Shown here: positions 26,251-35,685 of the stretch, piece by piece
How the letters are laid out: the number at the start of each line of letters is the position of its first letter
How positions within the stretch are numbered: position 1 is the stretch's first letter
NCBI RefSeq assembly: GCF_004341165.1
Contig: NZ_SLZR01000012.1
Location: 57,844-121,843, forward strand
Direction of reading: 5' to 3'
Source: Reinekea marinisedimentorum
GTDB taxonomy: Bacteria; Pseudomonadota; Gammaproteobacteria; Pseudomonadales; Natronospirillaceae
Length of the DNA stretch: 64,000 nt
Made by a program: the position numbers and the translations under genes
Notes under the pieces: model-generated
The model's database searches: none
Seen by the model: the letters and a program-made list of their open reading frames with translations, nothing else
Told to the model about the DNA's origin: nothing

Positions 26251-28956
26251 TTAAAGCTCATCTAAGTACGATTGCGCGTAAAGAGCCTCTTTGAGGTCTT
26301 TGAATTCTCTTTGATTAATAGTTTTTCGAAGTTTTGCATACCATGTATTGAAGGTGAAGCTAATCCCATGTTGGTCATATAAGTCCGTAGGGTGGCTGGT
26401 TGCGTTTTGGATAATGTAGGTAAAGCTATTGATTAGATAAGCTTCATTTGAATCAATGGATCGAGCAAGGCTATTTATATACTCTGCGGATTCTTGGTCT
26501 TCTTTTCCATATAGAAAGTACTTTGTTGTTTCAAGTTTTAGCTGGTTAGCAATGCCTTCAGTTTTGATTGTATTCAGCAGATCTATTGATGCTTCGGGAT
26601 CGTGATCTGAGAGTAGCCAGGCATGGATGTAGAAGAGGTTCCCTTCCAATGGCTGTTCAGTATTGCTATCTGTTTCTACCTTACCCTGCCAATTTGCTAC
26701 TAGAGATTCAGCTTGGCCTTTTTTACCCCAGTAGACCAGCGAATTTGCTAGCTCGATAACATAGGTTGCCGTCATTTCCGGAGAAAGCAAGCTAGACTGA
26801 ACGATTGCTTGGTTGCCTGCTTGGAAGGCTAAATCAAATTCATTGAGTTTATTGTAGATATACAATTGCTCTGAATGAAATATCGGGATTAAGTACGGTT
26901 CAGGTAAGTTGTCGATAAGCGCCCCAGCTCTATTCAGCATCGTCAATGCTTCACCTTTTTGAAGGTCGTCATATTCAGCCAGGAAATGGTAAATGTCTAT
27001 AAATTCCTGAGGGAAGTCTTGTGGGCTTGCATTAAGGTTGAGAATTTCCCTTTTGTACGCTATTGAGCAGTTTTTCGTCTCGTTGTAGAGTTCGCAAAGG
27101 CTACTCATATTGTTGATGTGAGATATCTTTGTGCCAACATCTAAGCTATTACTTTGAACTAGTTCTTTGTATCTGCCCCAGTAGTAGTTCCCTTTTTCGA
27201 TATTTTCATAATGTAGTCTGGTTAGTAGCTCAGCCAGAGCTTCTATTTTCTGCAGATCAGTCGTTGCTTCTATATAGCGTTTTTCGAGGTCCTCGATAGC
27301 TACCATTTCATAGGAGCTACCCATAAAAATGGAAAGAAACTGAGTTGCTAATAGTCGTTGATTGGTATCCGTTGTTAAATACACCGGCGCAGCAATCGAT
27401 GCTCCCCATAAGCATAAAATAGCGAGCATCGTTACTGGATTGCTTTGAGCGTGCTGAATGCGGTGATTGAGAGAGTCTAAAATCTGCCATCGAGCCGCGC
27501 CTGTCGTACCTATCCATGCGGGTCTGGTTGATATCGCCTCAATAATAGAGAGAGGGCTGGCGTAATTCAGATGAGCTTTTTGAGATAGTAAATAGCTCAT
27601 AAGCTGAGTTTCTTTGACGAAAAATGGCAGTGAAATAAATAATATAGCAGCAAGTATGTAGGCTACTGTTTCGCCCCACCAGCCAATTATTGTAAAGGAG
27701 ATCAGGCTCAATATGTAAAACGAAAGCTGTAGCTTTGGTAGCTTATTGAATAACGCTAAGTTCAGGATTTTGCCACCATCCAACGGCATAAAAGGGAGTA
27801 GATTTATACCGTTTAAAATTACTGAGATTAGAGCGTACTCGAATACCCATTGAGGAGTTGGGCCAGAGTATTGTAGCAACAGGTATAGCCCTAAGATATA
27901 GCCGGGAAGAGGACCTAGCACAAGTATGATAGCTTCCTGCCAGGATGATATTTTCTCTTTCTTTCCGCTTGCCAGTGCTCCCAAAAAAGGAACGAACAAC
28001 ATATTTAAGTCTCGATATCGAAATAGCATCATACCTATGAGGTGGCCGGCTTCATGTACGAATATCACTACAACTAAAATAATTAAAGACTGTATGGAAA
28101 GCCCAAAGCCAAATTTAAAGCTGGCAGCGAATAGAATTGTACTGGCAACTAATAATATAGCTTTTAATGATTGGCTGGCTTTCTGTGTTTCCTTTAGTTT
28201 GTGATGGGCCTTGTACTCTTCATATAAGTCGATGGCTGAAAGTGAGCTATTTTTATTGCCTATTTCCTGGCTTTGCCTTTTCTTTTTTAGCTTTATTAGT
28301 TTCTGGTTTTTTGTGTTGGAATACTTAACTATCGTAAATGCAGACTTTAGGGTGAATTTGTAGTAATCCCCCTGTTTCTTTAAGGCGCCTGAATCTTTCA
28401 TGCCAGAAAAAAATATCTTTTCCAGCAATATTAGAAGATCAGTCATTTGTAATTCGTTGCCAGTCTTCTCATTCACTTCTGATATGAGCTTTTTATGCGA
28501 ATTCCATTGTTCTTCAAAGGTAACGGTCATTGAGTCGTGAATGATAAGTTCAGGGTTTGGTTCTTTGTTAAAAGTAATAGACCCGGAAAGGGTAATGTAT
28601 TTTTTAGAACCAAAATAATTGATTAGGTAAAGTTGATGGTCAAGAGCTGGGTGCCCAAATGGCTCAATAAAGGCAAAAGCATATGTTTTAGTGGATGAAT
28701 TATAGTAGATAACCCCATAAAGCCCCCATTCCTGATCCTGCACTGTTTTCTGCCGAGTGACATTTTTGAGTCGTTTGAAGCCAAGTTTGTGAAGCTGTTT
28801 TTCGGCTTGAATGATTTTTTCAACCTGGGGTTCCGGAACGTCTGTCGGCGATATTTCAGTAATTGGACTATCGAGTAGTCGGATGGACAGTATTTTGAAA
28901 ATGTTTAATCCGATAAACACTGTTGCTAATGTTAACAAAATGATTAAGACGGTCAT
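26251..28956 (-). CDS. Large site-2-protease-like (M50) membrane protein
   Basis: 901 aa from the ATG at 28956, which follows AAAGGGA and starts directly at a TM helix; a TTG at 28998 would add 14 residues. Order: TM1, about 240 residues without TM helices, then a hydrophobic block with HEAGH (residues about 301-305, the zinc-binding HExxH) and 'NLLPFMPLDGG' (about 385-395, the second zinc-ligand region of M50 proteases). A final C-terminal part of about 400 residues follows, with helical, TPR-like composition. Intramembrane cleavage is known for the family. The substrate here is unknown, and the extra N- and C-terminal regions are unusual. The gene is visibly AT-richer than both neighbours, which suggests transfer. 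Confidence 0.75.
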   Translation of the reverse strand: MTVLIILLTLATVFIGLNIFKILSIRLLDSPITEISPTDVPEPQVEKIIQAEKQLHKLGFKRLKNVTRQKTVQDQEWGLYGVIYYNSSTKTYAFAFIEPFGHPALDHQLYLINYFGSKKYITLSGSITFNKEPNPELIIHDSMTVTFEEQWNSHKKLISEVNEKTGNELQMTDLLILLEKIFFSGMKDSGALKKQGDYYKFTLKSAFTIVKYSNTKNQKLIKLKKKRQSQEIGNKNSSLSAIDLYEEYKAHHKLKETQKASQSLKAILLVASTILFAASFKFGFGLSIQSLIILVVVIFVHEAGHLIGMMLFRYRDLNMLFVPFLGALASGKKEKISSWQEAIILVLGPLPGYILGLYLLLQYSGPTPQWVFEYALISVILNGINLLPFMPLDGGKILNLALFNKLPKLQLSFYILSLISFTIIGWWGETVAYILAAILFISLPFFVKETQLMSYLLSQKAHLNYASPLSIIEAISTRPAWIGTTGAARWQILDSLNHRIQHAQSNPVTMLAILCLWGASIAAPVYLTTDTNQRLLATQFLSIFMGSSYEMVAIEDLEKRYIEATTDLQKIEALAELLTRLHYENIEKGNYYWGRYKELVQSNSLDVGTKISHINNMSSLCELYNETKNCSIAYKREILNLNASPQDFPQEFIDIYHFLAEYDDLQKGEALTMLNRAGALIDNLPEPYLIPIFHSEQLYIYNKLNEFDLAFQAGNQAIVQSSLLSPEMTATYVIELANSLVYWGKKGQAESLVANWQGKVETDSNTEQPLEGNLFYIHAWLLSDHDPEASIDLLNTIKTEGIANQLKLETTKYFLYGKEDQESAEYINSLARSIDSNEAYLINSFTYIIQNATSHPTDLYDQHGISFTFNTWYAKLRKTINQREFKDLKEALYAQSYLDEL

Positions 28957-29274
28957 CCTAAATCCCTTTAAGTATTTCCTTGAGTACCAGCTGCTCAAAG
29001 GCTTCAGCAGTTCTATGTTAATTGAAAAGTTTAGGTTCGGATGTTAGCGGATAGCTTATGGAATAGGAAGGCGAAGGGTTCCACTATGGAATTCCAAAAG
29101 ATGTATAAGAAAGTACTTGAATTTAGTATTCGTAATGGCTATGGGAATAGTACAGATTAAAGTAAGTTTGGTGCTTAAAATATTTTCTGAGTTAGGTCGC
29201 GTATTAAAGTGTGGAATGCCCTTTGACTAATCTATCCCCTTAATACGCGCCTTACTGAGCTGTTTTTAGTGAGC
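28957..29274. other. Intergenic stretch upstream of the M50 gene
   Basis: It should hold the promoter of the minus-strand membrane protein and the 3' end of the SDR transcript. A 24-codon plus-strand frame at 29086-29160, with AAGGG 8 bases before its ATG, is the only small ORF of note. It has no recognisable product. Confidence 0.4.
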
Positions 29275-30225
29275 TTACAGCGGCCAGGCAAATGATGTCT
29301 GCGCCTCAGAAAGCCCCCAAAGTTTTTTCAGAACTTTGCTTTCCAGTACAAAGTCTTCCAGTTTACCTTCGCCCACCGGGCCGCCGAAGTTCATAAACCC
29401 AGTTGGGCCATAGTAGGCTCGCTCTTTCAGGTTTTGTTCAGTGGCACACATCACTTCAGGGTAGGCGCCTTGCTCAGCGGTTTGCGCCAGGCCAATTTTA
29501 ACCATGAAGCCCCAGCTGGCTCGGGTGGCAAAACTGGCGGAGTCGCGAATAAGCGATGTATTGGAAGCCCCAGGGTGACAAACATAAACCTTGACGTTTT
29601 TATTGGCCGCCTTCACTTTATTTTGCAGCTCGTAAGCGAACATCATCTGTGCCAGTTTACTCTGACTGTAAACTTTATTCGGGTGATAGTTTTTATCCCA
29701 GTTCATGTCTTCAAACTGCATGGTGCGCAGCCCCATTTTATGACCTTCGCTGGAAACAACGACGATACGCCCTTTGGATTCTTCAAGGCGCTCAAACAGC
29801 AGCCCGCACAGCAGGAAGTGGCCGTAGTGGTTGACGCCCAGCTGGCTTTCAAAACCGTCTTTGGTGAATTCCTGTTTGGCAATTTGCGCAATCGCACCGT
29901 TACACATCAGGGCGTCGATCTGCGGTACTTTCTGTAATATCTCGGTCGCGGCTTTGCGTATGGAAGCCAGATCCGCTAAGTCCATCTGAATGAAGCTGAC
30001 CTCTGCCTTCTGGCCGAATTCTTTTTTCAGCTCGGCAATCGCAGCCTTCGATTTAGCTGGGTTTCGGTTCAGCATGACCACCTTTGCACCCTTGCTAAGA
30101 AGGATGCGCGTAGCCTGGAAGCCCGCACCGGTGTTTGCGCCGGTAATAAGGAAGGTTTTACCTGCCTGAGGCTTAAGAAGTTTAGGTGTCCAGCCTTCAG
30201 GGCCAAATTGAGTGTCTTTCGCCAT
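29275..30225 (-). CDS. Short-chain dehydrogenase/reductase
   Basis: 316 aa. NAD(P)-dependent oxidoreductase of the classical SDR fold. It shows the Rossmann motif TGANTGAG near residue 30, 'CNGAI' at the usual NAG position, and catalytic YSQSK (YxxxK) with Ser in 'VVVSSEGH'. The ATG at 30225 has AGGA 9 bases upstream, so I prefer it to the ATG 21 bases further up. Retinol-dehydrogenase/WW-oxidoreductase-like members look closest. The substrate is unknown. It is transcribed alone, away from the small membrane protein gene. Confidence 0.85.
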   Translation of the reverse strand: MAKDTQFGPEGWTPKLLKPQAGKTFLITGANTGAGFQATRILLSKGAKVVMLNRNPAKSKAAIAELKKEFGQKAEVSFIQMDLADLASIRKAATEILQKVPQIDALMCNGAIAQIAKQEFTKDGFESQLGVNHYGHFLLCGLLFERLEESKGRIVVVSSEGHKMGLRTMQFEDMNWDKNYHPNKVYSQSKLAQMMFAYELQNKVKAANKNVKVYVCHPGASNTSLIRDSASFATRASWGFMVKIGLAQTAEQGAYPEVMCATEQNLKERAYYGPTGFMNFGGPVGEGKLEDFVLESKVLKKLWGLSEAQTSFAWPL

Positions 30226-30557
30226 TGTTTTAATTCCTGTGTTCATATTCTGTTTTTGTCGCTGGGCAGTGTTTGTTGCCGCCAGCGGCGAAGGGTTAGC
30301 TGTGGTGCTTGTGTATTTTGTATGAGAGGTACTATATATATCGCTTGTAACTATAAATAGGCGCTATAGTCGCTAAAATATGCCTAATTGTATCAGTCGG
30401 TAGTTTGGTGCTATTTGGGGTGCTAATTTGAATGCATCAGTAAGGCGCAGTTAAAACGCTTTAAAACAATCAGGTAACCCATGTTGTGAGAGCCGCTATA
30501 GCGATGAGCGGTTCGCTAAGCTGCGGTTGCCTCACAGATTCAAGTCAGGAGTGATCA
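30226..30557. promoter_or_regulatory. Divergent regulatory region with ACTATA-N9-TATAGT palindrome
   Basis: It separates the SDR gene (minus) from the small membrane protein (plus). ACTATA (30350-30355) and TATAGT (30365-30370) form a 21-base interrupted palindrome, a plausible operator. A TATATATA tract nearby at about 30333 could contain a -10. No other gene is seen. Confidence 0.35.
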
Positions 30558-30923
30558 ATGGAGAGCAGCGTTATTTTACGGTTGGTTGGCGGGGTGTTGA
30601 TTCTTGCGGGCATTTTGCTGGCCGCAAACCCTGAACTGGTCAGCAATAAGCCCGTGCCGGAAGATACCTTTGCAGCGGTAGAGCGAAGAATATGGTGGGG
30701 CCTGATCATTGGCGTTGGTTTTTTGCCGATGTTTCACCAGCAGTGGGGGCCTTGGGGAGCAACCCTTGCTGCGACAGGTTCGTCACTGATGCTAGGTCTG
30801 TTGGTTGCCCGCCTGATCGGTATTGCGCTGGATGGCTCAGTGGCTAAGCAATGGCTAAACGTGGGCATCGAGCTGGTTATTATGGTGCCTTTGGTATGGT
30901 GGTATTTTAGGGCGCGCGCATGA
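30558..30923 (+). CDS. Small integral membrane protein, DUF4345-like
   Basis: 121 aa with four predicted TM helices (about 6-22, 46-60, 66-88, 100-117). The spacing of TM helices and the 'RLIGIALDG' segment resemble DUF4345 proteins, which have no established function. ATG with AGGAG 8 bases upstream. It points towards the LysR gene, which is on the other strand, and ends 25 bases from it. Confidence 0.6.
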   Translation: MESSVILRLVGGVLILAGILLAANPELVSNKPVPEDTFAAVERRIWWGLIIGVGFLPMFHQQWGPWGATLAATGSSLMLGLLVARLIGIALDGSVAKQWLNVGIELVIMVPLVWWYFRARA

Positions 30924-30948
30924 GCCTTCCGCATCTGTTGCTCGCGAG

Positions 30949-31812
30949 TTAACCCACCGTAAATAGCGACTGCTGTTCATTTTTTTCCAGCACGAAATCC
31001 CAGAACGCTTTGATGCGGGCAGATGAACGCAGCTCTTTATGAGTCAGCAGCCAAATCCCGGCGCCAAACTCATCCGGCAGCTGGTACAGCTCTTGTAAGC
31101 CTTCTGTTCCCGAATGAGGGAGCAATGCGATGCCCATTCCAAGTTTTGCGCAGGCGAGGGCGGTTTCAATACCTGAACAGGTTACCGCTTTAGGAATCCC
31201 TTTGAATTGCTGGGCGTACCAGCGCGCAGCCGGCGCGTTGAAATCGCGGTAGCCAATCAGCGGCAACTGGGCGAGCTCTTCCAGTGACGATGTATTTACC
31301 TGCATAGAAGGCTGTGCGTATAGCGACCATCGGGAAAACCCAAGCTTTCTTCCAATCAGGTTTGCCGGCACATTGTTGGTGGCGCGGATGGCAATATCGG
31401 CCTCTCTGCGCTCGATATCCAGGGTGTTGTTTTTAGACAGTATTTCAAACTGAACGGCCGGGTGCTGCTGTTGAAATTCCTGCACTAACGCGGGAATGGT
31501 TTGACTGGCCATTAACAAGGGCGCAGTCAGGCGGATCAGTCCTTTCATTTCCGTTGTCTTGCCGGACGTAATTCGCCCGATGGCATCGACATTTGCCGAC
31601 ATCGCTCTGGCGTAGGCGATCACTTCTTCGCCGGTATCGGTTAAGCGATAGCCTTGTCTGTCGCCGATTAGCAGCTGACTGCCAATAGACTTCTCCAGCG
31701 CCTGAATGCGCCGCCATACGGTCGTGTGGTTTACGCCTAGCTCTCTTGCCGCAGCCTGCAGCGTACCCTGTTCGGCCACGGCCAATACAAACCGAATGTC
31801 ATTCCAATCCAT
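30949..31812 (-). CDS. LysR-family transcriptional regulator
   Basis: 287 aa. The N-terminal winged helix-turn-helix is clear ('FVLAVAEQGTLQAAARELGVNHTTVWRRIQALE', given here only as the recognised region at residues about 7-40), and a periplasmic-binding-protein-like effector domain follows. I chose the ATG at 31812 because family members commonly begin M-D-W-N-D; frames from ATGs at 31824 or 31842 would add 4 or 10 residues. It is divergent from the azoreductase gene with a perfect inverted repeat between them, the usual layout for autoregulation and control of the neighbour. The effector is unknown. Confidence 0.88.
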   Translation of the reverse strand: MDWNDIRFVLAVAEQGTLQAAARELGVNHTTVWRRIQALEKSIGSQLLIGDRQGYRLTDTGEEVIAYARAMSANVDAIGRITSGKTTEMKGLIRLTAPLLMASQTIPALVQEFQQQHPAVQFEILSKNNTLDIERREADIAIRATNNVPANLIGRKLGFSRWSLYAQPSMQVNTSSLEELAQLPLIGYRDFNAPAARWYAQQFKGIPKAVTCSGIETALACAKLGMGIALLPHSGTEGLQELYQLPDEFGAGIWLLTHKELRSSARIKAFWDFVLEKNEQQSLFTVG

Positions 31813-31824
31813 TATATGCACCAT

Positions 31825-31879
31825 TGCAATTTTCAATTGCATTTATAAGTATTTATATGCAATTAAGCAATCTTATACT
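31825..31879. promoter_or_regulatory. LysR operator and azoreductase promoter
   Basis: TGCAATT-TTC-AATTGCA at 31825-31841 is a perfect 7-base inverted repeat. A third TGCAATT half-site lies at 31858-31864, ending 9 bases before TATACT (31874-31879), a good -10 for the plus-strand gene. Binding by the adjacent LysR protein is inferred from the divergent layout. Confidence 0.6.
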
Positions 31880-31915
31880 GGTGCTACACGATCAAAAACA
31901 GTATTGGAGTACCCT

Positions 31916-32503
31916 ATGAAAAACATCCTTGCCTTGTATACATCCATCAGCGGCGACAACTCTTTGTCTACCCAGCTGGCCAAAGAATGGCTGGCGAAAC
32001 AGGATGCGAAGGTCATAGAACGAGACCTTGCGACCAACCCGGTGCCTCACCTGACTATGGAGACCTTTTCCGGTTTTATGACACCGGAAGAGGGGCGTTC
32101 AGAATCACAGCAGGCGCAGGCGGCACTTTCCGACACCCTGATTAAAGAGCTGAAAGAAGCCGACACGCTGTTGATCAGTATTCCGATGTATAACTTTGGC
32201 ATTCCAAGCACGCTGAAGTCCTGGATAGATTATATCTCCAGAGCGGGTATGACGTTTCAGTACTCCGCAAATGGCCCCGAAGGCTTGGTGAAGAACACCC
32301 GCGCAGTTGTGGTTTTAACCCGTGGCGGCCTGTATCAGGGCACCGAGGCCGACGTTCAGGCGCCTTTCATTAAACTGGTGCTGGGCTTTATCGGCATTAC
32401 CGATGTTGAGTTCATCTATGCAGAGGGCGTGGCAATGGGTGAAGAAGCGAAGCAGGTGGCCATTTCCTCTGCCAAAGAGAAGCTGACCGCCGTTACTGCA
32501 TAG
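31916..32503 (+). CDS. azoR: FMN-dependent NADH-azoreductase (AzoR-like)
   Basis: 195 aa, close to the usual length of about 200. A flavodoxin-fold quinone/azo reductase of the cytosol. Features: the N-terminal beta-strand followed by 'SISGDNSLS' (FMN phosphate loop), 'IPMYNFGIPSTLKSWIDYI' (the signature P-M-Y-N-F region contacting FMN) and 'AGMTFQY'. The start is the ATG at 31916, with TTGGAGT before it; a longer open frame upstream overlaps the LysR gene and is not credible. Its 3' end overlaps the AraC gene on the other strand by 11 bases. Control by the divergent LysR is likely. Confidence 0.88.
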   Translation: MKNILALYTSISGDNSLSTQLAKEWLAKQDAKVIERDLATNPVPHLTMETFSGFMTPEEGRSESQQAQAALSDTLIKELKEADTLLISIPMYNFGIPSTLKSWIDYISRAGMTFQYSANGPEGLVKNTRAVVVLTRGGLYQGTEADVQAPFIKLVLGFIGITDVEFIYAEGVAMGEEAKQVAISSAKEKLTAVTA

Positions 32504-33395
32504 CCATTAAACCGGCGGGTATTTGCCGGGCCTGGCTCCATTGCCTGGGTGATTGCCCGTACATACGTTTGAATTCGCGGCTGAACTGGGAGGAACTGAC
32601 ATAGCCTACTTCCATCGCCGCGACGTTGACGTTGGTGCCTTCGGCAATCTTCATTGCTGCATTGTTAAGCCGCATCGACTTCATGAATTGAATCGGTGAC
32701 ATGGTGGTTGCCTGCTTAAACTTGCGATGAAACACCGCCCGGCTCATGCCAACCTGCGAGGCCATATCGTCAATAGTGACGGCCTCGCTGATATGGGAAG
32801 ATAAAAATTCAATGGAGCGGGCTATTTCATTGCCGACGCCAAATGCGCGCCGGGCAGATTCACCGGCGTCGCCTTTTAACACGGCATAGTAAAGCTCGCG
32901 CAACCGGCTGCTACCCAGAATTGCGGTGTCTGCCGGGCTGTTGGTCAGTTGCAGCAGTCTGTACAGGGCATCGGTGAAGCTATCATCCCAGCGGGCCAGG
33001 GCAACCCCTTGCGGCACCGGGCCGTTTCTCGGCTTGCGAATGGCGGCACGGGTGCTTTCCATTTCAATGGCCAGCTCGGTCATGGCGCGGGTATCCAGAG
33101 CGATATAAACACCCAGCAGTGGGTTCTCCGGTGAAGATAGCGGTGTACCGGCTTCAATCGGCATCGACAGGGTACAGCACAGGTAATGGCTGCTGTCGTA
33201 ATGGTAATTGCCGCCTTCGAGAATGGCTTCTTTGGTACCGCTGACAATAGCGGTGACAGAAGGCTCGTATACCGCCGGGGCACAACGAATAGACTCGGTG
33301 ACGCGGAACAGCTTAACGCCTTTGATTCCGGTTTCGATCATGCCGTCTTCGCTGACTCTGCTTTCGATCAGTTGTTTTATCTGCTGTTTATCCAT
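32493..33395 (-). CDS. AraC-family regulator with AraC_N domain
   Basis: 300 aa. The N-terminal half matches the AraC_N ligand-binding type ('YEPSVTAIVSGTKEA', 'YLCCTLSMPIEA'), and the C-terminal half holds two helix-turn-helix units ('DDMASQVGMSRAVFHRKFKQ' and 'VAAMEVGYVSSSQFSREFKR'). Such regulators often control neighbouring oxidoreductase genes, and the azoreductase gene lies tail to tail with an 11-base overlap. The target is not shown by the sequence. Confidence 0.88.
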   Translation of the reverse strand: MDKQQIKQLIESRVSEDGMIETGIKGVKLFRVTESIRCAPAVYEPSVTAIVSGTKEAILEGGNYHYDSSHYLCCTLSMPIEAGTPLSSPENPLLGVYIALDTRAMTELAIEMESTRAAIRKPRNGPVPQGVALARWDDSFTDALYRLLQLTNSPADTAILGSSRLRELYYAVLKGDAGESARRAFGVGNEIARSIEFLSSHISEAVTIDDMASQVGMSRAVFHRKFKQATTMSPIQFMKSMRLNNAAMKIAEGTNVNVAAMEVGYVSSSQFSREFKRMYGQSPRQWSQARQIPAGLMAMQ

Positions 33396-33539
33396 GCAGG
33401 AAAATTAGCACCGGAAACGGGCCTTTACAACCCTACTGATACAATTGGGCAAGTTTTAGCGATCATACGGCCTGCTTTGATTGCCGGCTGATAGCTATTC
33501 TGCTGTAGCCGGGGCGGGTGGTGTCGGTTGGAGTGCGAC

Positions 33540-34481
33540 TCAGGCGTGTGCTTTATTGCCACGAACCTTTTGAGCAAGCTCAGCAATCAGCACCAGTACA
33601 CAACCTGCGAACAGACCGAACAGTGCACTGCTCAATGAGCCAATCAGATGCGCCGACCAGCTAATGGCTGCGGAGCCATGAGCCACTATTTCTTCCATCT
33701 GTTCAACGGCATGATGCAGGCCGCTGAAGCCGTGAACAAGAATGCCGCCACCCACCATAAACATGGCGATGGTTCCGGCGATAGACAAGAACTTCATCAG
33801 CTTGGGCGCGGCGTTGATCAGCGCTAAGCCCGTTTTCTTTTTCAGTGCACTGGCGTTTTCGGCATTGAACAGGTGCAAACCAAGATCATCAATTTTCACC
33901 AGCCCACCGACCAGGCCATAAACCCAAAGGGTGATGACAACGGCAATAATCGCAAGCACTGCAATCTGAGAGCCGATTGGGGCTTCGGCAACCGTGCCCA
34001 GCGTAATGGCGATGATCTCTGCAGACAGAATGAAATCGGTGCGGATTGCACCTTTGATTTTCTTTTTTTCATAGTCCACAAGGTCAATATTGGGGTTGGC
34101 TACTGCTGCCAGTTCCTGCTCGTGCTGATGACCTTCCTGTTCTTTATGAAGAAATTTATGCGCCAGTTTTTCGGCACCTTCAAAACATAAATAAGCGCCA
34201 CCCAGCATCAGTAGTGGGGTGATTGCCCAGGGGATGAACAGGCTGATCAGAATAGCGGCCGGTACCAGAATGGCTTTGTTCACCAGAGAGCCTTTGGCAA
34301 CGGCCCAAACGACGGGGATTTCCCGCTCGGCACTGACGCCGGTTACCTGCTGAGCATTGAGTGCTAAATCGTCCCCCAGAACGCCGGCGGTTTTTTTAGC
34401 CGCCACTTTCGACATAACCGAGATGTCGTCTAGCAGTGTGGCAATGTCGTCGATGAGGGCAAGTAGGCTGGTGCCGGCCAT
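33540..34481 (-). CDS. DUF808 family inner-membrane protein (YedI-like)
   Basis: 313 aa. It begins '[19 protein letters not shown]' as YedI/DUF808 proteins do, and has several TM helices (about 72-95, 150-170, 180-205, 235-255 and the C-terminal end). No biochemical role is established for the family. It ends with a short basic tail. The esterase gene lies 16 bases upstream on the same strand, so the two may share a transcript. Confidence 0.85.
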   Translation of the reverse strand: MAGTSLLALIDDIATLLDDISVMSKVAAKKTAGVLGDDLALNAQQVTGVSAEREIPVVWAVAKGSLVNKAILVPAAILISLFIPWAITPLLMLGGAYLCFEGAEKLAHKFLHKEQEGHQHEQELAAVANPNIDLVDYEKKKIKGAIRTDFILSAEIIAITLGTVAEAPIGSQIAVLAIIAVVITLWVYGLVGGLVKIDDLGLHLFNAENASALKKKTGLALINAAPKLMKFLSIAGTIAMFMVGGGILVHGFSGLHHAVEQMEEIVAHGSAAISWSAHLIGSLSSALFGLFAGCVLVLIAELAQKVRGNKAHA

Positions 34482-34497
34482 ATCTGGGTTCCGTGGT

Positions 34498-35259
34498 TTA
34501 TTGGCTTAAAAAATTAGCGAGAATTTTAATGAAGGCTGTGGGTTTTTCTGCGTGTGGCCAGTGGCCGGCACCTTCAATCACCTTTGCCTGCGCTTTCGGG
34601 AACAGTTCCATAATCAGGCTGCGGTCTGCTTCAGTAATGTAATTGCTGTTCATCCCTTTAATGAACAGGGTGGGCTTTTGCCACGGTTGGGTGACTGTTG
34701 GTGCACAGGCCACGGCCTGATACTTTTCTTCCAGAGTCTTAAAATTAAACCGCCAGGCCAGTTGGCGGTCTTTTTTATACAGGCTTTTCAGCAGAAACTG
34801 GCGGACGCCGGTATCGGTGACCAGGTGTGCGATGGCGTCATCAACCGCTTTTCGGTCTTTCAGCTGAGAAAGGTCGGCTTCGCGCAGGGCTTTGAAAATA
34901 TCCTGATGGTGCGGTGGGTATTCTTTGGGAGAAATATCAACAATGATCAGCTTTTGCAGCTCGCCATCGTGTGGGTTCAGTGCCAGTTGCATGGCGACCT
35001 TGCCGCCCATGGAGTGACCGAGCAGGTGGTACTGCTGAATGCCCTGTTGCTTAATCCAGTCGTTGACGATGCTGGCCAGAGTGCTCAGTTCCGGTTCGTC
35101 CAGCCAATCGGAACGGCCGTGGTTGGGCAGGTCTATCAGGTGAACCCGATAGTGCTCACTGAGTGCGCGGCCAACCGAACGCCAGTTGTCACCGGCACCA
35201 AACAGGCCGTGAAGAAAAATAATATCGGGGCCGCTGCCCAGGGTTTCGGTGTGTAACAT
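34498..35259 (-). CDS. ybfF: Alpha/beta-fold acyl esterase (YbfF-like)
   Basis: 253 aa, the usual length of YbfF. The motifs are '[12 protein letters not shown]' (oxyanion hole), GHSMGG (nucleophile Ser, about residue 92) and '[11 protein letters not shown]' with the catalytic His near the C terminus. YbfF of E. coli hydrolyses short- and medium-chain acyl esters. It precedes the DUF808 gene on the minus strand and is divergent from the small cysteine-cluster gene. Confidence 0.85.
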   Translation of the reverse strand: MLHTETLGSGPDIIFLHGLFGAGDNWRSVGRALSEHYRVHLIDLPNHGRSDWLDEPELSTLASIVNDWIKQQGIQQYHLLGHSMGGKVAMQLALNPHDGELQKLIIVDISPKEYPPHHQDIFKALREADLSQLKDRKAVDDAIAHLVTDTGVRQFLLKSLYKKDRQLAWRFNFKTLEEKYQAVACAPTVTQPWQKPTLFIKGMNSNYITEADRSLIMELFPKAQAKVIEGAGHWPHAEKPTAFIKILANFLSQ

Positions 35260-35394
35260 TGTATCTTTAGCTTTCTGAAAGGGTTGCCGGAGTTTATCGG
35301 TGAGGCAGATTAAATGCTATTGGGGCGGTATCGTTATTTCTTCTGACTGATTCTATTTTCGCAAGTTATACTGTTGGCCGTTTCTTATCAGAGT

Positions 35395-35661
35395 ATGCCT
35401 GCCGATATGCAATGTCGCGATAAATGCGGTGCCTGCTGTATTGCACCTTCCATTAATAAACCTTTTTACGGCATGCCACAGGGCAAGCCCGCCGGCGTTG
35501 CCTGTATTCATTTGGATAAGCATATGCGCTGTGTGCTGTTTGGTGACCCCAGGCGGCCAAAGGTGTGTGAACAGTTTACACCGGAGCCCGATTTCTGCGG
35601 TGAGAACCGCGAGCAAGCGCTCGCTATTATGCTAGATATGGAAGGCGTTCAGGTTAAGTGA
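35395..35661 (+). CDS. YkgJ-like cysteine-cluster protein
   Basis: 88 aa. A small protein with a CxxxCGACC motif at the N terminus and further Cys residues in 'GVACIHL', 'MRCVLFG', 'KVCEQF' and 'DFCGE', the pattern of the YkgJ/UPF0153 family. That family is thought to bind zinc or an Fe-S cluster. The start is uncertain: ATG at 35395 or 35407 are both plausible, and a TTG at 35374 is possible but lacks a ribosome-binding site. It is divergent from ybfF. Confidence 0.75.
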   Translation: MPADMQCRDKCGACCIAPSINKPFYGMPQGKPAGVACIHLDKHMRCVLFGDPRRPKVCEQFTPEPDFCGENREQALAIMLDMEGVQVK

Positions 35662-35685
35662 GTGGCAGGTTGATTCAGTCATGAC

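Noticed and set aside
34552..35256. 234-codon frame antisense to the YbfF-type esterase
   Set aside because: The minus-strand gene has clear catalytic motifs, and this frame is its complement.
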